Positions 32,139-39,814 of a stretch of 39,814 nucleotides of DNA are shown here, piece by piece. Position numbers and translations under genes: made by a program. Source of the stretch: Anaeromyxobacter oryzisoli. Its GTDB lineage: Bacteria; Myxococcota; Myxococcia; Myxococcales; Anaeromyxobacteraceae. How positions within the stretch are numbered: position 1 is the stretch's first letter; each line of letters begins with the position of its first letter. The notes below the pieces were generated by a model. That model worked only from the letters and a program-made list of their open reading frames with translations, did not search any database and was not told where the DNA came from. The stretch is taken from positions 1 through 39,814 of the forward strand of contig NZ_JALCZA010000042.1 of assembly GCF_022690765.1 (NCBI RefSeq). The letters are read 5' to 3'.

Positions 32139-32176
32139 CTCCTTTCGGGGTTCGTTGCAGCGCTCCCGAAACGGAG
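32139..32176 (-). promoter_or_regulatory. Leader hairpin covering the Shine-Dalgarno of the DUF4091 gene
   Basis: In the minus-strand leader, CTCC (from 32176-32173), a bulged G and TTTCGGG (32171-32165) pair with CCCGAAAGGAG (32149-32139): 7 plus 4 base pairs around a 15-base loop. The 3' arm contains the AAAGGAG Shine-Dalgarno, so folding would block ribosome entry. It could act as a temperature- or ligand-dependent switch; which, if any, is not shown. Confidence 0.55.
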
Positions 32177-32446
32177 GGCCTACCGACCGAATTTCTCTCC
32201 CCCTGGTGAGCGGACGTACGCTGAAGAGGGCGTAGCTCGGGCGCCCGCGCAGTCCGTCCGACGTTCGCCGTCAAACGGAACGCACGACCCCACCGGGGCC
32301 TACACCACGCTCGCTCGCTCGTTCTTTCGCTGGGGCGCTACGGTCCGCCGCGCAGCGACGCTCCCACGGCGCGCGCGCAGGCGGGCGCCGCGCGCCCCGG
32401 CTTCACGCCGGGCGCACGCCCGCCCGTGTAGAAAATGGGGCCTGCG
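32177..32446. other. Intergenic region upstream of the DUF4091 gene
   Basis: About 270 bases without a supportable gene. It includes the less GC-rich stretch around 32187-32200 (GAATTTCTCTCC on the plus strand) and a CTCGCTCGCTCG repeat near 32310. It should hold the DUF4091 promoter on the minus strand, but I cannot pick a convincing -35/-10 pair. Confidence 0.4.
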
Positions 32447-33082
32447 CTACTTGCGCGGATCGCCGAGGGAGCCGCTCGGCGGGATCGGACGCCGGGGCTG
32501 CGTCGGCAGCGGCGGCGGGCGCAGGGCCGCGCGCGGCAGCGGCGGCGGCGTGGGACGCGCGCCGTCGCGGCTCGCCGGCACGATCTCGGGGCCGTGCTCC
32601 AGCAGGTCGATCCGCATCCGGACCCGCTCGAGGCGGTCCAGCGCGGCCGCCAGCGCCTCGTCCAGCCACTCGTCGGCGGCGCGCCGCTCGTTCGCGGCGA
32701 CGATGCGCCCCGCCCGGCGGAGGGCCTCCCACACCGCGCGGTGGAGGAGCTTGAACTCGCGGGCGACGCGTGCCGGCTGGGCGCCCGAGCGGACGAGCAC
32801 CATGCACCGCTGCAACCCGTCGGCGCCCCGCGGGCGGGACGCCGGCGCATCGCCGCGCAGCGCGAGCGACAGCTCCCGCAGAAGCGGCAACACCGCGAAC
32901 CCGATGGCGGGCTCGCCGCCGAGCTCCTCCTCGACCGCGCGCTTCCAGGCCGCCGCGATCTCGCCTCGCTGCTCCTCGACGAGGAGCCCCACCGCCACCG
33001 CACCCACGCGCGCCTCCGATCGGACGCCTCGCCGGACCGTGCGCCCGGCGTGCTCGAAGCGAAGCAAGCGCTCTGCCAGCAC
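32447..33082 (-). CDS. Stand-alone RsbRD N-terminal-like domain protein
   Basis: A 211-residue cytoplasmic protein. Residues about 33-160 are all-helical and resemble the RsbRD_N domain that precedes kinases or STAS domains: EEQRGEIAAAWKRAVEEELG, a middle LPLLRELSLALRG, then AREFKLLHRAVWEALRRAG and a final LDRLERVRMRIDLLEHG. Here no effector domain follows; the last 45 residues are Pro/Arg-rich and look disordered. It may be an adaptor or sensor that binds a partner encoded elsewhere. GTG 33082 is the first in-frame start, without a clear ribosome site; starts slightly further in are possible. It is divergent from the heparinase-family gene across about 280 bases in which I see no other gene. 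Confidence 0.6.
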   Translation of the reverse strand: MLAERLLRFEHAGRTVRRGVRSEARVGAVAVGLLVEEQRGEIAAAWKRAVEEELGGEPAIGFAVLPLLRELSLALRGDAPASRPRGADGLQRCMVLVRSGAQPARVAREFKLLHRAVWEALRRAGRIVAANERRAADEWLDEALAAALDRLERVRMRIDLLEHGPEIVPASRDGARPTPPPLPRAALRPPPLPTQPRRPIPPSGSLGDPRK

Positions 33083-33364
33083 AGGTCGCGGGCCTGCCGC
33101 GTTGGCGCACGGCGGGGAGGGAACCGGCCTTCACACTCGAGGAAGCCCCGGACTCCCGGCGCTCCCCGGCCACGCCTCCTTGGCAGCGCGACCGCTGCAC
33201 GGCGCACGGGTGTGGCTGGCCGGCCCTTTGCTTGGTGGTGCCGCTCGCAGGGAGCGCGGGCGGTGGCCGATCGGGCGAGCGCGCGAGCGGCACGCCCGGC
33301 GGCGAGCGATCGCCCGGCGCGTTGCCGGCGGCGCGCGCGGCGGAGGCTCCGGGCGAGGGCGGCG

Positions 33365-35476
33365 GTGTTCACCTACTACGGGTTCCTCGCGACGCGGGTC
33401 GCGCCGCGCCGGCTCCTGGCCACGGCGGCGCGCCGCGCGGTCCGCGGGGCGCGCAACCGCCTCGCGCCGCCGCTCGCCCCGTCCCCCGAGCGCCTCCTCG
33501 AGATCCTCGGCTGCTCCGACCTCCCCTCGCTCGCCGCCCTGCTCGGCCGCGCTCGCCCCGCCCCGCCCGCCTGGACCCCGGGCGCGCTCCGCCGGGCCCT
33601 CGACCGGCACGTCCCCGGCGAATCGGAGCGGGCGATCGCCCGCGCGGAGGCCGCCGCCGACGGGCGCGTCGAGATCTACGGCCGCGCGCTCGACGCGCGG
33701 CGCGCCGACGGCGGCCTCGACTGGCAGCGCGACCTCGTGAACGGCGGCCGGTTCGCCTGCGCCCCCTCGGGCGCGCTCCCGAGCGGTCCCCGGCTCGACC
33801 TGAAGATGGCGTGGGCGCTCGCGCGGGGCGAGCAGTGGATCGCGCTCGCCGAGGGGGCGGTGCTCGACGGGCGCCGGGGCGACGCGCTCGCGGCGGCGCT
33901 GTCCGCGCAGGTCCAGGACTTCGCCCGGGCGAACCCCGTCGGCCACGGCGTCCACTGGACGAGCGCGATGGAGGCGGCGCTCCGCGCCTGGAACCTCACC
34001 GTCGCGCTCTGGATCCTCTCCTTCCGCCGGCGCGCGCCGGATCCCGGGCTCGCGCTGGAGGCGGCGCGGCTCGCCGTCGCCACCGGACGCTTCGTGCTCG
34101 CGCACCTCGAGGACGACACCGCCGTCCCGAACAACCACCTCGCGACCGACTGGCTGGGGCTCCTGGCCTGCGCCGCCGCGCTGCCGGAGTGGCCCGAGGC
34201 GCCGCGCTGGAGGGCGCTCGCGACCGGTGGGCTCCGCCGCGCCATCGCCGAGCAGGTGAACGCCGACGGGACGAGCTTCGAGGGCTCGGTCGCGTACCAG
34301 CGCTTCTCGACGGAGCTCTTCGCCGCCGGGCTGCTCCTCGCGCACGCGGGTCGGAGCGGCCTCGGCCGCGACTACGCGCGGCGGCTCGCGGGGCTGTTCC
34401 GCTCGACGCGGGCGCTCCTCTCCGCCTCCGGGGAGCTCCCGCAGCTCGGCGACAACGACTCGGGGCGCGCCCTCGCGATCCGGCCGCGCGGCCCCACCGA
34501 GGGCGGCTACCTCCTCCCGCTCGGCGCGGCGCTGCTCCGGGATCCCGCCCTGCTCGTCGTGCCCGGCGCCGGCGGCGCGGCCGAGGTCGCGTGGCTCCTC
34601 GGCCCGGCGCCCCTGGAGTGGCTCGCCCGGGCCCGCCCCGGCCCGCCGCCGCGGAGCGCGGTCCACCCCGACGGCGGCTACCACGCGCTCCGGCGCGGCG
34701 CCGTCGAGGCCTTCGTCTCCTGCGGCCCCAACGGCCAGCGCGGGATCGGCGGCCACAACCACAACGACAAGCTCGCCCTGGAGCTGTTCGTGGGCGGCGT
34801 GCGCGCGGTCTGCGATCCGGGGATGCCGGTGTACGGGCGCGACCCCGCGCTCCGCGACGCCTTCCGCTCGACGCGCGCCCACGCCACCGTGGTCGTCGAC
34901 GGGCTCGAGCAGGCGCCCCTGGTGCCCGGCCGGATCTTCGCCCTGCCGGAGGCGGCCGCCGCCCGGGTGATCGACCAGTCGGAGGGCGCGGCCGCGGCCC
35001 ACCTCGTCGGCGAGCACCGCGGCTTCGTCGCCCGGACGGGCGTCGTCCACCGGCGCGAGCTCTGGGCGGCGGCGGACGGGCTCGTCGTCGTCGATCGGCT
35101 CCTCGGCCGCGGCACGCACGCGATCGAGCTGCGCTGGCCGCTCGCCTCGACCCGTCCCCGCCTGCGGCCGGTCTCGCCCGCCGAGGCGGACGGGCTCGCG
35201 CGCCTCGCGCGCCTCGCGGGGCTCCGGCGCCCCGCCGACCCCCTGCGCGCGGTCGAGGTCCCGCTCGGCGGGGAGGGGCTGCTCCTCGTCGCCTTCTCCT
35301 GCCCCGCCGGGCTCGAGCCCGAGCTCGGGCCGGCGCTGCGCGCGCCCGGCTACGGCCGCCTCGAGGACGCCACGGCGATCCTCCTGGCCGCCCCCGTCGC
35401 CTGCCCCGCCGCGCTCGCGACGCTGTTCCTCCACCTGCCCGCGGGATCCCCCGCGGCGCGGAGCGCGCCCCCATGA
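33365..35476 (+). CDS. Heparinase II/III-family protein
   Basis: A 703-residue protein. The N-terminal two thirds form the helical toroid of the family: LDWQRDLVNGGRFA, LKMAWALARGEQWIALAE, PVGHGVHWTSAMEAALRAWN, DTAVPNNHLATDWLGLLACA, then EGSVAYQRFSTELFAAGL and SGELPQLGDNDSGRAL. The C-terminal beta-sandwich includes DGGYHALRRGAVEAF and GIGGHNHNDKLALELFVGG. These proteins cleave uronic-acid-containing polysaccharides by beta-elimination, or take part in exopolysaccharide loci. GTG 33365 is chosen because it begins the family-like region; the frame runs further upstream as Arg/Pro-rich sequence. No signal peptide is clear, so location is uncertain. Its stop overlaps the next start in an ATGA junction. 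Confidence 0.88.
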   Translation: MFTYYGFLATRVAPRRLLATAARRAVRGARNRLAPPLAPSPERLLEILGCSDLPSLAALLGRARPAPPAWTPGALRRALDRHVPGESERAIARAEAAADGRVEIYGRALDARRADGGLDWQRDLVNGGRFACAPSGALPSGPRLDLKMAWALARGEQWIALAEGAVLDGRRGDALAAALSAQVQDFARANPVGHGVHWTSAMEAALRAWNLTVALWILSFRRRAPDPGLALEAARLAVATGRFVLAHLEDDTAVPNNHLATDWLGLLACAAALPEWPEAPRWRALATGGLRRAIAEQVNADGTSFEGSVAYQRFSTELFAAGLLLAHAGRSGLGRDYARRLAGLFRSTRALLSASGELPQLGDNDSGRALAIRPRGPTEGGYLLPLGAALLRDPALLVVPGAGGAAEVAWLLGPAPLEWLARARPGPPPRSAVHPDGGYHALRRGAVEAFVSCGPNGQRGIGGHNHNDKLALELFVGGVRAVCDPGMPVYGRDPALRDAFRSTRAHATVVVDGLEQAPLVPGRIFALPEAAAARVIDQSEGAAAAHLVGEHRGFVARTGVVHRRELWAAADGLVVVDRLLGRGTHAIELRWPLASTRPRLRPVSPAEADGLARLARLAGLRRPADPLRAVEVPLGGEGLLLVAFSCPAGLEPELGPALRAPGYGRLEDATAILLAAPVACPAALATLFLHLPAGSPAARSAPP

Positions 35477-36828
35477 TCGAGCCCACCCCCGGCGGCGCTG
35501 CGTGCACCCAGGGCCGACGCCTGCTCTCCCGCCTCGTCGATCGCAGCGCCCGCGTCGCGGTGATCGGCCTGGGCTACGTGGGGCTGCCGCTCGCCCTCAC
35601 CTTCGCGCGCCGCGCCGGCCTCGCCGCGACCGGCATCGACGTGGATCCGGACAAGCCCCGCCTCCTCGCCGCCGGCCGGAGCTACCTCAAGACGGTGGAC
35701 GCCGCGGCGATCGCCGAGGCGGTGCGGGGCGGGCGCCTCGAGGCGACCACCGACTTCGCCCGCGCCGCGGCGTGCGACGCGGTGGTGATCTGCGTGCCGA
35801 CCCCGCTCACCCGCGCGCGCGAGCCGGACCTCGGGTACGTCGAGCGCACCGGCGAGGCGCTCGCGCCCTTCGTCCGGCCGGGCCAGGCGATCGTGCTCGA
35901 GTCCACCTCGTACCCCGGGACGACCGAGGAGGTCCTCCTGCCGATCCTCGAGCGCGGCAGCGGGCTGCGCGCCGGGCGCGACTTCTTCCTCGCGTTCTCG
36001 CCGGAGCGCGAGGACCCCGGCTCGGGCGTCGCGACGCACACCGTCCCCAAGATCGTCGGCGGCTACACGCCGGCCTGCCTCGAGGCCGCGCTGGCGCTGT
36101 ACGGCGTCGCCTTCGAGCGGGTGGTGCCGGTCTCCTCCACCCGCGTCGCGGAGATGACGAAGCTCCTCGAGAACGTCTTCCGGAGCGTGAACATCGCGCT
36201 CGTGAACGAGCTCAAGGTGCTCTGCCACCGGATGGGGCTCGACGTGAACGAGGTGATCGACGCCGCCTCCACGAAGCCGTTCGGCTACATGCCCTTCCAG
36301 CCCGGCCCCGGGCTCGGCGGCCACTGCATCCCGATCGATCCCTTCTACCTGACCTGGAAGGCGCGCCAGTACGAGTTCCAGACCCGGTTCATCGAGCTCG
36401 CCGGCGAGGTGAACACCGAGATGCCCCGGTACGTCGTCGGGCGGACCATGGAGGCGCTGAACGAGCGCGGGAGGGCGCTCCGGGACGCGCGCATCCTGGT
36501 GCTCGGGATCGCCTACAAGAAGGACGTGGACGATCTGCGCGAGAGCCCGGCGGTGCGGCTCATCGAGCTGCTCCAGGAGCGCGGGGCCCAGGTCGTCTAC
36601 CACGATCCGTACGTGCCGCGCGTCCCGCGGATGCGCCAGCACCACCTCGACATGGTGAGCGTGCCGCTCACCGACGAGGCGCTCGAAGGCGCCGACGCGG
36701 TCCTCGTCGCGACCGACCACTCCGCCGTGGACTACGCGCGCGTCGTCGAGCACGCCCGGCTGGTCGTGGACACGCGGAATGCCTGCCGGGCGGTCCGGGT
36801 CGGGCGGGAGAAGATCGTGAAAGCCTGA
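35473..36828 (+). CDS. Nucleotide sugar (UDP-N-acetylhexosamine / UDP-ManNAc type) 6-dehydrogenase
   Basis: A 451-residue enzyme with the UDP-glucose/GDP-mannose dehydrogenase layout: an NAD-binding domain (VAVIGLGYVGLPLALTFARR, with VVICVPTPLTR and VLESTSYPGTTEEVL), a helical centre (STRVAEMTKLLENVFRSVNI), the catalytic C285 in GPGLGGHCIPIDPFYL, and a UDP-binding C-terminal domain (GIAYKKDVDDLRESPA). The SYPGTTEE and GGHCIPIDP wording is closest to the WbpA/WecC-type N-acetylhexosamine dehydrogenases. It oxidises the 6-hydroxyl of a UDP-sugar to a uronate using two NAD+. The product would be a uronic acid building block for a surface polysaccharide, in line with the overlapping heparinase-family gene. 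Confidence 0.92.
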   Translation: MIEPTPGGAACTQGRRLLSRLVDRSARVAVIGLGYVGLPLALTFARRAGLAATGIDVDPDKPRLLAAGRSYLKTVDAAAIAEAVRGGRLEATTDFARAAACDAVVICVPTPLTRAREPDLGYVERTGEALAPFVRPGQAIVLESTSYPGTTEEVLLPILERGSGLRAGRDFFLAFSPEREDPGSGVATHTVPKIVGGYTPACLEAALALYGVAFERVVPVSSTRVAEMTKLLENVFRSVNIALVNELKVLCHRMGLDVNEVIDAASTKPFGYMPFQPGPGLGGHCIPIDPFYLTWKARQYEFQTRFIELAGEVNTEMPRYVVGRTMEALNERGRALRDARILVLGIAYKKDVDDLRESPAVRLIELLQERGAQVVYHDPYVPRVPRMRQHHLDMVSVPLTDEALEGADAVLVATDHSAVDYARVVEHARLVVDTRNACRAVRVGREKIVKA

Positions 36829-36880
36829 CGGGCGGCGTGCTACACCTCCCTCGCCTCTCCGCCGCACCGGAGCGATCGCG

Positions 36881-37357
36881 ATGAGCACCCCCCTCCCCCT
36901 CCCTCCCCTCGACGAGCTCCTCGGGCAGCCCCGGCGCGCCGCGCTCGACGCGTTCCGCCGCGCCGGCTGGCGCCCGTACGCGACCCCGATCGCCCTCGAC
37001 GCCGAGCGGCGGCGGCTGCTCAACCTCGATCTGTCGGAGCCCGACGTCGCCTTCGGGGAGCAGGGGGAGCTGGCGGCGGTGGCGAACGTCGAGGCCGACC
37101 GGCACGGGATCGTCACCCACGTCGAGGTGGTCGGCGCCGAGCCGGTCGATCCGGTCCGCGTCTCCCTCGCGCTCCTCGGCGCCGAGGTCGGGCCGCCCCG
37201 CACCGGCGGGAGCGCCGAGGCGCGCGAATGGGTCTGGGGCCCCGAGTCCGGCGTCCACGTGGCCGTCGCCGGCGAGCCCGTCCGCGTCTGGATGTGCGCC
37301 GAGCGCGCGTACGGCGACCGGCTCTGGGTCGTGGCGAGCCTGGTGCGCAGGGTCTAG
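36881..37357 (+). CDS. Conserved hypothetical protein
   Basis: A 158-residue protein starting at ATG 36881 with GGAG about 10 bases upstream. It lacks a signal peptide or membrane helix. Recognisable pieces are DAFRRAGWRPYATPIAL, RRRLLNLDLSEPDVAFGEQG and a beta-rich second half (ANVEADRHGIVTHVEVVG, then WVWGPESGVHVAVAGEPVRV). I do not recognise a family. It follows the dehydrogenase by 52 bases on the same strand and may share its transcript. Its TAG stop overlaps the stop of the convergent peptidase gene within one CTAG. Confidence 0.7.
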   Translation: MSTPLPLPPLDELLGQPRRAALDAFRRAGWRPYATPIALDAERRRLLNLDLSEPDVAFGEQGELAAVANVEADRHGIVTHVEVVGAEPVDPVRVSLALLGAEVGPPRTGGSAEAREWVWGPESGVHVAVAGEPVRVWMCAERAYGDRLWVVASLVRRV

Positions 37358-38226
37358 CGCGCGTCCTTGCGCCAGCCCTGCCAGACGACGTAGCGGCGGA
37401 AGTCGGACGCGAACTCGGCGTCGCCGATCCCGATGGCCTCGCGGAAGGCCGCAGGGAACCGCTGCCCCTCTCCCATGAGCTTCACGATCCGGTGGACGCG
37501 CTCCTCGCCGTAGCGGGCGAGGAGGAACACGACGGCGTGGTGCGCGGCGCCGTACACCACGTCCGACTGCTCCTGGTAGAGCGGGTCGGGATCGAGCAGC
37601 GGGTCGCCCACGACCGAGGCGTTCCCCCGCGCGACGCGCGCCCGGGCGCCCGCGACGCCCCCGCCGGAGCCCGGCAGCGCGTCCTCGTAATACCGGCCGA
37701 GCGCCTGCAGCTCGCCGCGCCGGTACCCCTGCCCCGCGGCGACGCTCGCGAGCCCCTCGCTGAACCAGCGCGGGATGTCCTTGTACATCCAGGTCAGCTC
37801 GTCGCCGGCGAGCTGGTACATCGCGCAGTGCGTGAGCTCGTGCGCGACGAGCTCGCCGACCTCCGCGTCGGACGCGCCGAGCAGGCCCCACGTGCGCGGC
37901 GACTGGAGGTCGATCTGCCCGAACCGCGCCCAGGCCCGGAGCCACTCGTACCCGTCGCGGTGGACGGCGGCCTCGAGCGCGGCGTGGGTCGGGTGGAGGA
38001 CGACGTCGATGGGCGAGGAGAGGATCCCCCAGCGCGCGGCGCGGGGCGCGGCGGCCCGGAGCGCCCCGATCACCTGGCGCGCGGCGCCGGCGTCCTCGGG
38101 GAGGTAGTGCACCCGGAACCGCGCCGTACCGACCGTGACGTCCTCGACCCGCGCCCCCTCGCCGCCGCGCACGGCGCACCCGGTCGCGAGGACGGCGAGG
38201 ACGAGGGCGGCGGCGGCGCGAGGCAC
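37354..38226 (-). CDS. Putative lipoprotein metallopeptidase (peptidase MA-like, HExxH)
   Basis: A 290-residue exported protein starting at GTG 38226. Residues 1-17 (PRAAAALVLAVLATGC) look like a lipoprotein signal with Cys17, though Ala rather than Leu at -3 is imperfect. The gluzincin active site is present: H129-E130-L-T-H133 in VAHELTHCAMYQ, with E157 in WFSEGLA as probable third zinc ligand. The spacing and the YGAAHHAVVFLLARYGEERV helix later fit the peptidase MA-like superfamily. The C-terminus (FRREAIG-like FREAIGIGDAEFASDFRR) is typical for it. It should sit in the periplasm, anchored to a membrane; its substrate is unknown. The phosphatase-superfamily gene lies 8 bases upstream, so they are probably co-transcribed. 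Confidence 0.82.
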   Translation of the reverse strand: MPRAAAALVLAVLATGCAVRGGEGARVEDVTVGTARFRVHYLPEDAGAARQVIGALRAAAPRAARWGILSSPIDVVLHPTHAALEAAVHRDGYEWLRAWARFGQIDLQSPRTWGLLGASDAEVGELVAHELTHCAMYQLAGDELTWMYKDIPRWFSEGLASVAAGQGYRRGELQALGRYYEDALPGSGGGVAGARARVARGNASVVGDPLLDPDPLYQEQSDVVYGAAHHAVVFLLARYGEERVHRIVKLMGEGQRFPAAFREAIGIGDAEFASDFRRYVVWQGWRKDAR

Positions 38227-38234
38227 CGGTCCAA

Positions 38235-39185
38235 TTAGCGTCCGTCCTCGCCGGCGCGCAAGGACGGCGCGACGCCGCACAGCGTCAGCAGCAGCGGCGC
38301 GAGGTGGGTGAGATCACCCACCGTGTCCAGGGCCGCGGCGGCCGGACCGAAGCCGAGCACCGGGACCGGTGCGAGCGTGTGGTTGCGGGTCGAGAGGTCC
38401 TCCACGTTGCCGTGATCGCTCGTGACCACCAGGGCGTCGTCCGCGGCGAGCCCCTCGACGACGGCGCGGAGGAAGCGATCGAGCCGCTCGAGCGCGTCGA
38501 GCGCGCGCTCCATCGACCGGGCGTGCCCGGCCTCGTCGGTCTCGAAGAACTCGAAGAGCGCCAGGTCGTGCCCTCGCGCGACGCGCAGGAAGATCTCCGC
38601 GGCCTCGGCGGGGTCGCGCGACGGCAGGCGGGCGCCGTGCTCGCGGGCGCGCGCGCCGGTGAGATCGTGGGTGAGCGCCTCGCCGCGCGCGGCGTCGGCC
38701 CAGGTCCGGAACCGCCCGCCGCCCGCCGCGAACGCCACCGTCGTCGCGGAGGGGCGGACCCGGCGCCGCCCGGTCAGCGCCCACTCCGGCTCGCCCTCGG
38801 CCTCGAGCCCGAGCGCGCGCAGGTACGCGACCGGGTAGGCGTTGGCGAAGGCGGCCCGCCGGCCCGCCGCGGCGAGCGTGCCGAACAGCGACCGCTCGCG
38901 CAGGAGCACCCGGAGGGGCGCGTTGGGGTAGCCGAGGAGGTGCCGTCCGATCAGGTGCGGCGCGTTCTCGCCGGTGAGGATCGTGCTCTGGCCGGTGGCC
39001 GACTGCGGGCGTCCCGGGACGCCGAGCCGCGCGTCGGCGAGCACCGCCCGGCCCCCCGCGGGGAGCGGCGCGCCGGCGCCGTCCGCGAAGCGCGACAGGA
39101 GGAACTCGCCCCGGGCGAGGGGGTTCTCGTCCGGAGCGCGGGCGCCCGCCCCGACCCCATCCACGAACACGAAGAGGACCGACAC
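38235..39185 (-). CDS. Alkaline-phosphatase-superfamily metalloenzyme
   Basis: A 316-residue protein. The metal-site pattern of the phosphopentomutase / phosphoglycerate mutase branch is present: VLFVFVDGVGAG with the first Asp (D9), the nucleophile region QSATGQSTILTGENAP, then FFETDEAGHA, and the last cluster VVTSDHGNVEDLSTRNHT. It is much shorter than phosphoglycerate mutase (about 510) and lacks that enzyme's inserted domain, so it is not GpmI. Members of the metalloenzyme family of this size are mostly uncharacterised phosphatases or phosphomutases. GTG 39185 is chosen because it opens the first strand and has GAGAGG in front. It is divergent from the 2Fe-2S/FAD gene. Confidence 0.85.
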   Translation of the reverse strand: MSVLFVFVDGVGAGARAPDENPLARGEFLLSRFADGAGAPLPAGGRAVLADARLGVPGRPQSATGQSTILTGENAPHLIGRHLLGYPNAPLRVLLRERSLFGTLAAAGRRAAFANAYPVAYLRALGLEAEGEPEWALTGRRRVRPSATTVAFAAGGGRFRTWADAARGEALTHDLTGARAREHGARLPSRDPAEAAEIFLRVARGHDLALFEFFETDEAGHARSMERALDALERLDRFLRAVVEGLAADDALVVTSDHGNVEDLSTRNHTLAPVPVLGFGPAAAALDTVGDLTHLAPLLLTLCGVAPSLRAGEDGR

Positions 39186-39291
39186 CCTCTCATCATATGA
39201 CGGCGGCGCCGCCCCTTCTTGCGGTGCCCCGGTGTCCACTCGCCCCGGAGGCGGCGCTATCCTCGGTGGACGGCACCAGGCCCGAGGCCCC

Positions 39292-39814
39292 ATGCCCCGC
39301 CTCCCCGCGTTCCCCGAGGACTGCACCATCACCTTCGATGGCCGCGCGGTCCGCGCCCGCCGCGGCGAGTCCGTCGCGTCCGCGCTCCTCGCCGCCGGCC
39401 GCCCCCTCCTCGCGCGGAGCCCCAAGTACCACCGCCCCCGCGGGCCCTTCTGCCTCGCCGGCTCCTGCGGCACGTGCCTCGTGCGCGCCGACGGGCTCCC
39501 CGACCAGCGCGCCTGTCGGCTGCCCTGCCGGGACGGCCTCGCGGTCGAGAGCCAGAACGCGGTCCCGGGCGCGGCGCACGATCTCCTCGGCGTCGTCGAC
39601 CTCGCCTGGCCGCACGGCCTCGACCACCACCACCTGATGACCTGCAACACGCTCGCGAACCGGGCGGCGGTGGCGGTGTCGCGGCGCCTCGCCGGCGTCG
39701 GGCGGCTGCCCGCGGCGACGCCGGCGCGCCCCGCCCCCCGGCCCGTCGAGGAGGCCTGGGACGTCCTCGTCGTCGGCGCGGGGCCGGCGGGGCTCGGCGC
39801 GGCGGAGGCCCTCG
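39292..39814 (+). CDS. 2Fe-2S / FAD oxidoreductase, N-terminal part (sarcosine oxidase alpha / HcnAB-like; runs off the window)
   Basis: The frame opens at ATG 39292 and is still open at the end (about 174 residues). Residues about 10-90 are a ferredoxin-like Fer2_4 domain with cysteines in FCLAGSCGTCLVRADG and a further Cys in ACRLPC. A His-rich linker (LDHHHL) follows, and from about 155 the Rossmann dinucleotide-binding motif VLVVGAGPAGLGAAEAL begins, for FAD. This order occurs in the alpha subunit of heterotetrameric sarcosine oxidase and in HcnA-HcnB-like fusions and D-amino acid or opine dehydrogenases. Which one it is needs the missing C-terminus. The downstream genes are not visible. 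Confidence 0.85.
   Translation, partial: MPRLPAFPEDCTITFDGRAVRARRGESVASALLAAGRPLLARSPKYHRPRGPFCLAGSCGTCLVRADGLPDQRACRLPCRDGLAVESQNAVPGAAHDLLGVVDLAWPHGLDHHHLMTCNTLANRAAVAVSRRLAGVGRLPAATPARPAPRPVEEAWDVLVVGAGPAGLGAAEAL

Noticed and set aside
38235-39185. 2,3-bisphosphoglycerate-independent phosphoglycerate mutase
   Set aside because: The metal-binding motifs fit the superfamily, but the protein is about 200 residues too short and lacks the inserted phosphotransferase domain.

Overview
The window is about 72% GC by eye and reads as chromosomal DNA of a member of the Myxococcota, most like Anaeromyxobacter. Support comes from codon usage that is almost all G/C in third position, the density of hybrid histidine kinases, a Ser/Thr kinase with a PEGA tail, a DUF4091 exoprotein with a Gly-rich/Cys/hydrophobic/Arg C-terminal sorting tail, and a sigma-region-4-like protein with a Cys cluster. 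The assignment is inference; there is no rRNA gene to confirm it. No phage, insertion sequence, integrase, CRISPR array or plasmid gene is visible.

Layout. 1-1.15 kb: a partial RNase R-like gene and an AIM24-family gene on the minus strand. 1.26-6.0 kb (plus strand): moeA, a degenerate receiver/Fis-HTH regulator, a small XRE regulator with two palindromic sites in front, a YggX-type iron/oxidative-damage protein, and a radical SAM gene. The radical SAM frame reaches a TGA in the context Cys-TGA-Ala-Glu-Pro, followed by a hairpin that fits the bacterial SECIS rule. I interpret it as a CUAEP-tail selenoprotein, the most notable item here. 6.1-12.3 kb: an ATP-grasp ligase, two convergent histidine kinases each ending in a receiver domain, and a TsdA-type thiosulfate dehydrogenase. 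12.3-14.3 kb: tRNA-Ala(GGC), two small proteins (one of only 35 residues, very basic) and a DmpA-type peptidase.

14.5-27.7 kb is a long minus-strand run of closely packed genes. In transcription order these are a MerR-type regulator, the sigma-region-4-like protein, purH, purD-purE, lptF-lptG, tsaC, a DUF1015 gene, hemB, a DUF4177-like gene, an RDD membrane protein and a double ATP-grasp D-Ala-D-Ala-ligase-like gene. It combines purine synthesis, LPS export, tRNA modification and heme synthesis with several start/stop overlaps.

27.7-28.4 kb is a non-coding, highly repetitive stretch built from CCCGTG/CACGGG words with a perfect 139-bp tandem duplication. 28.4-33.1 kb (minus): the PEGA Ser/Thr kinase, the DUF4091 exoprotein with a Shine-Dalgarno-sequestering hairpin, and a stand-alone RsbRD-like domain protein. 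33.4-37.4 kb (plus): a heparinase II/III-family protein overlapping a UDP-sugar 6-dehydrogenase, then an unknown gene. 37.4-39.2 kb (minus): a putative lipoprotein metallopeptidase and an alkaline-phosphatase-superfamily metalloenzyme. The window ends in the N-terminus of a 2Fe-2S/FAD oxidoreductase.
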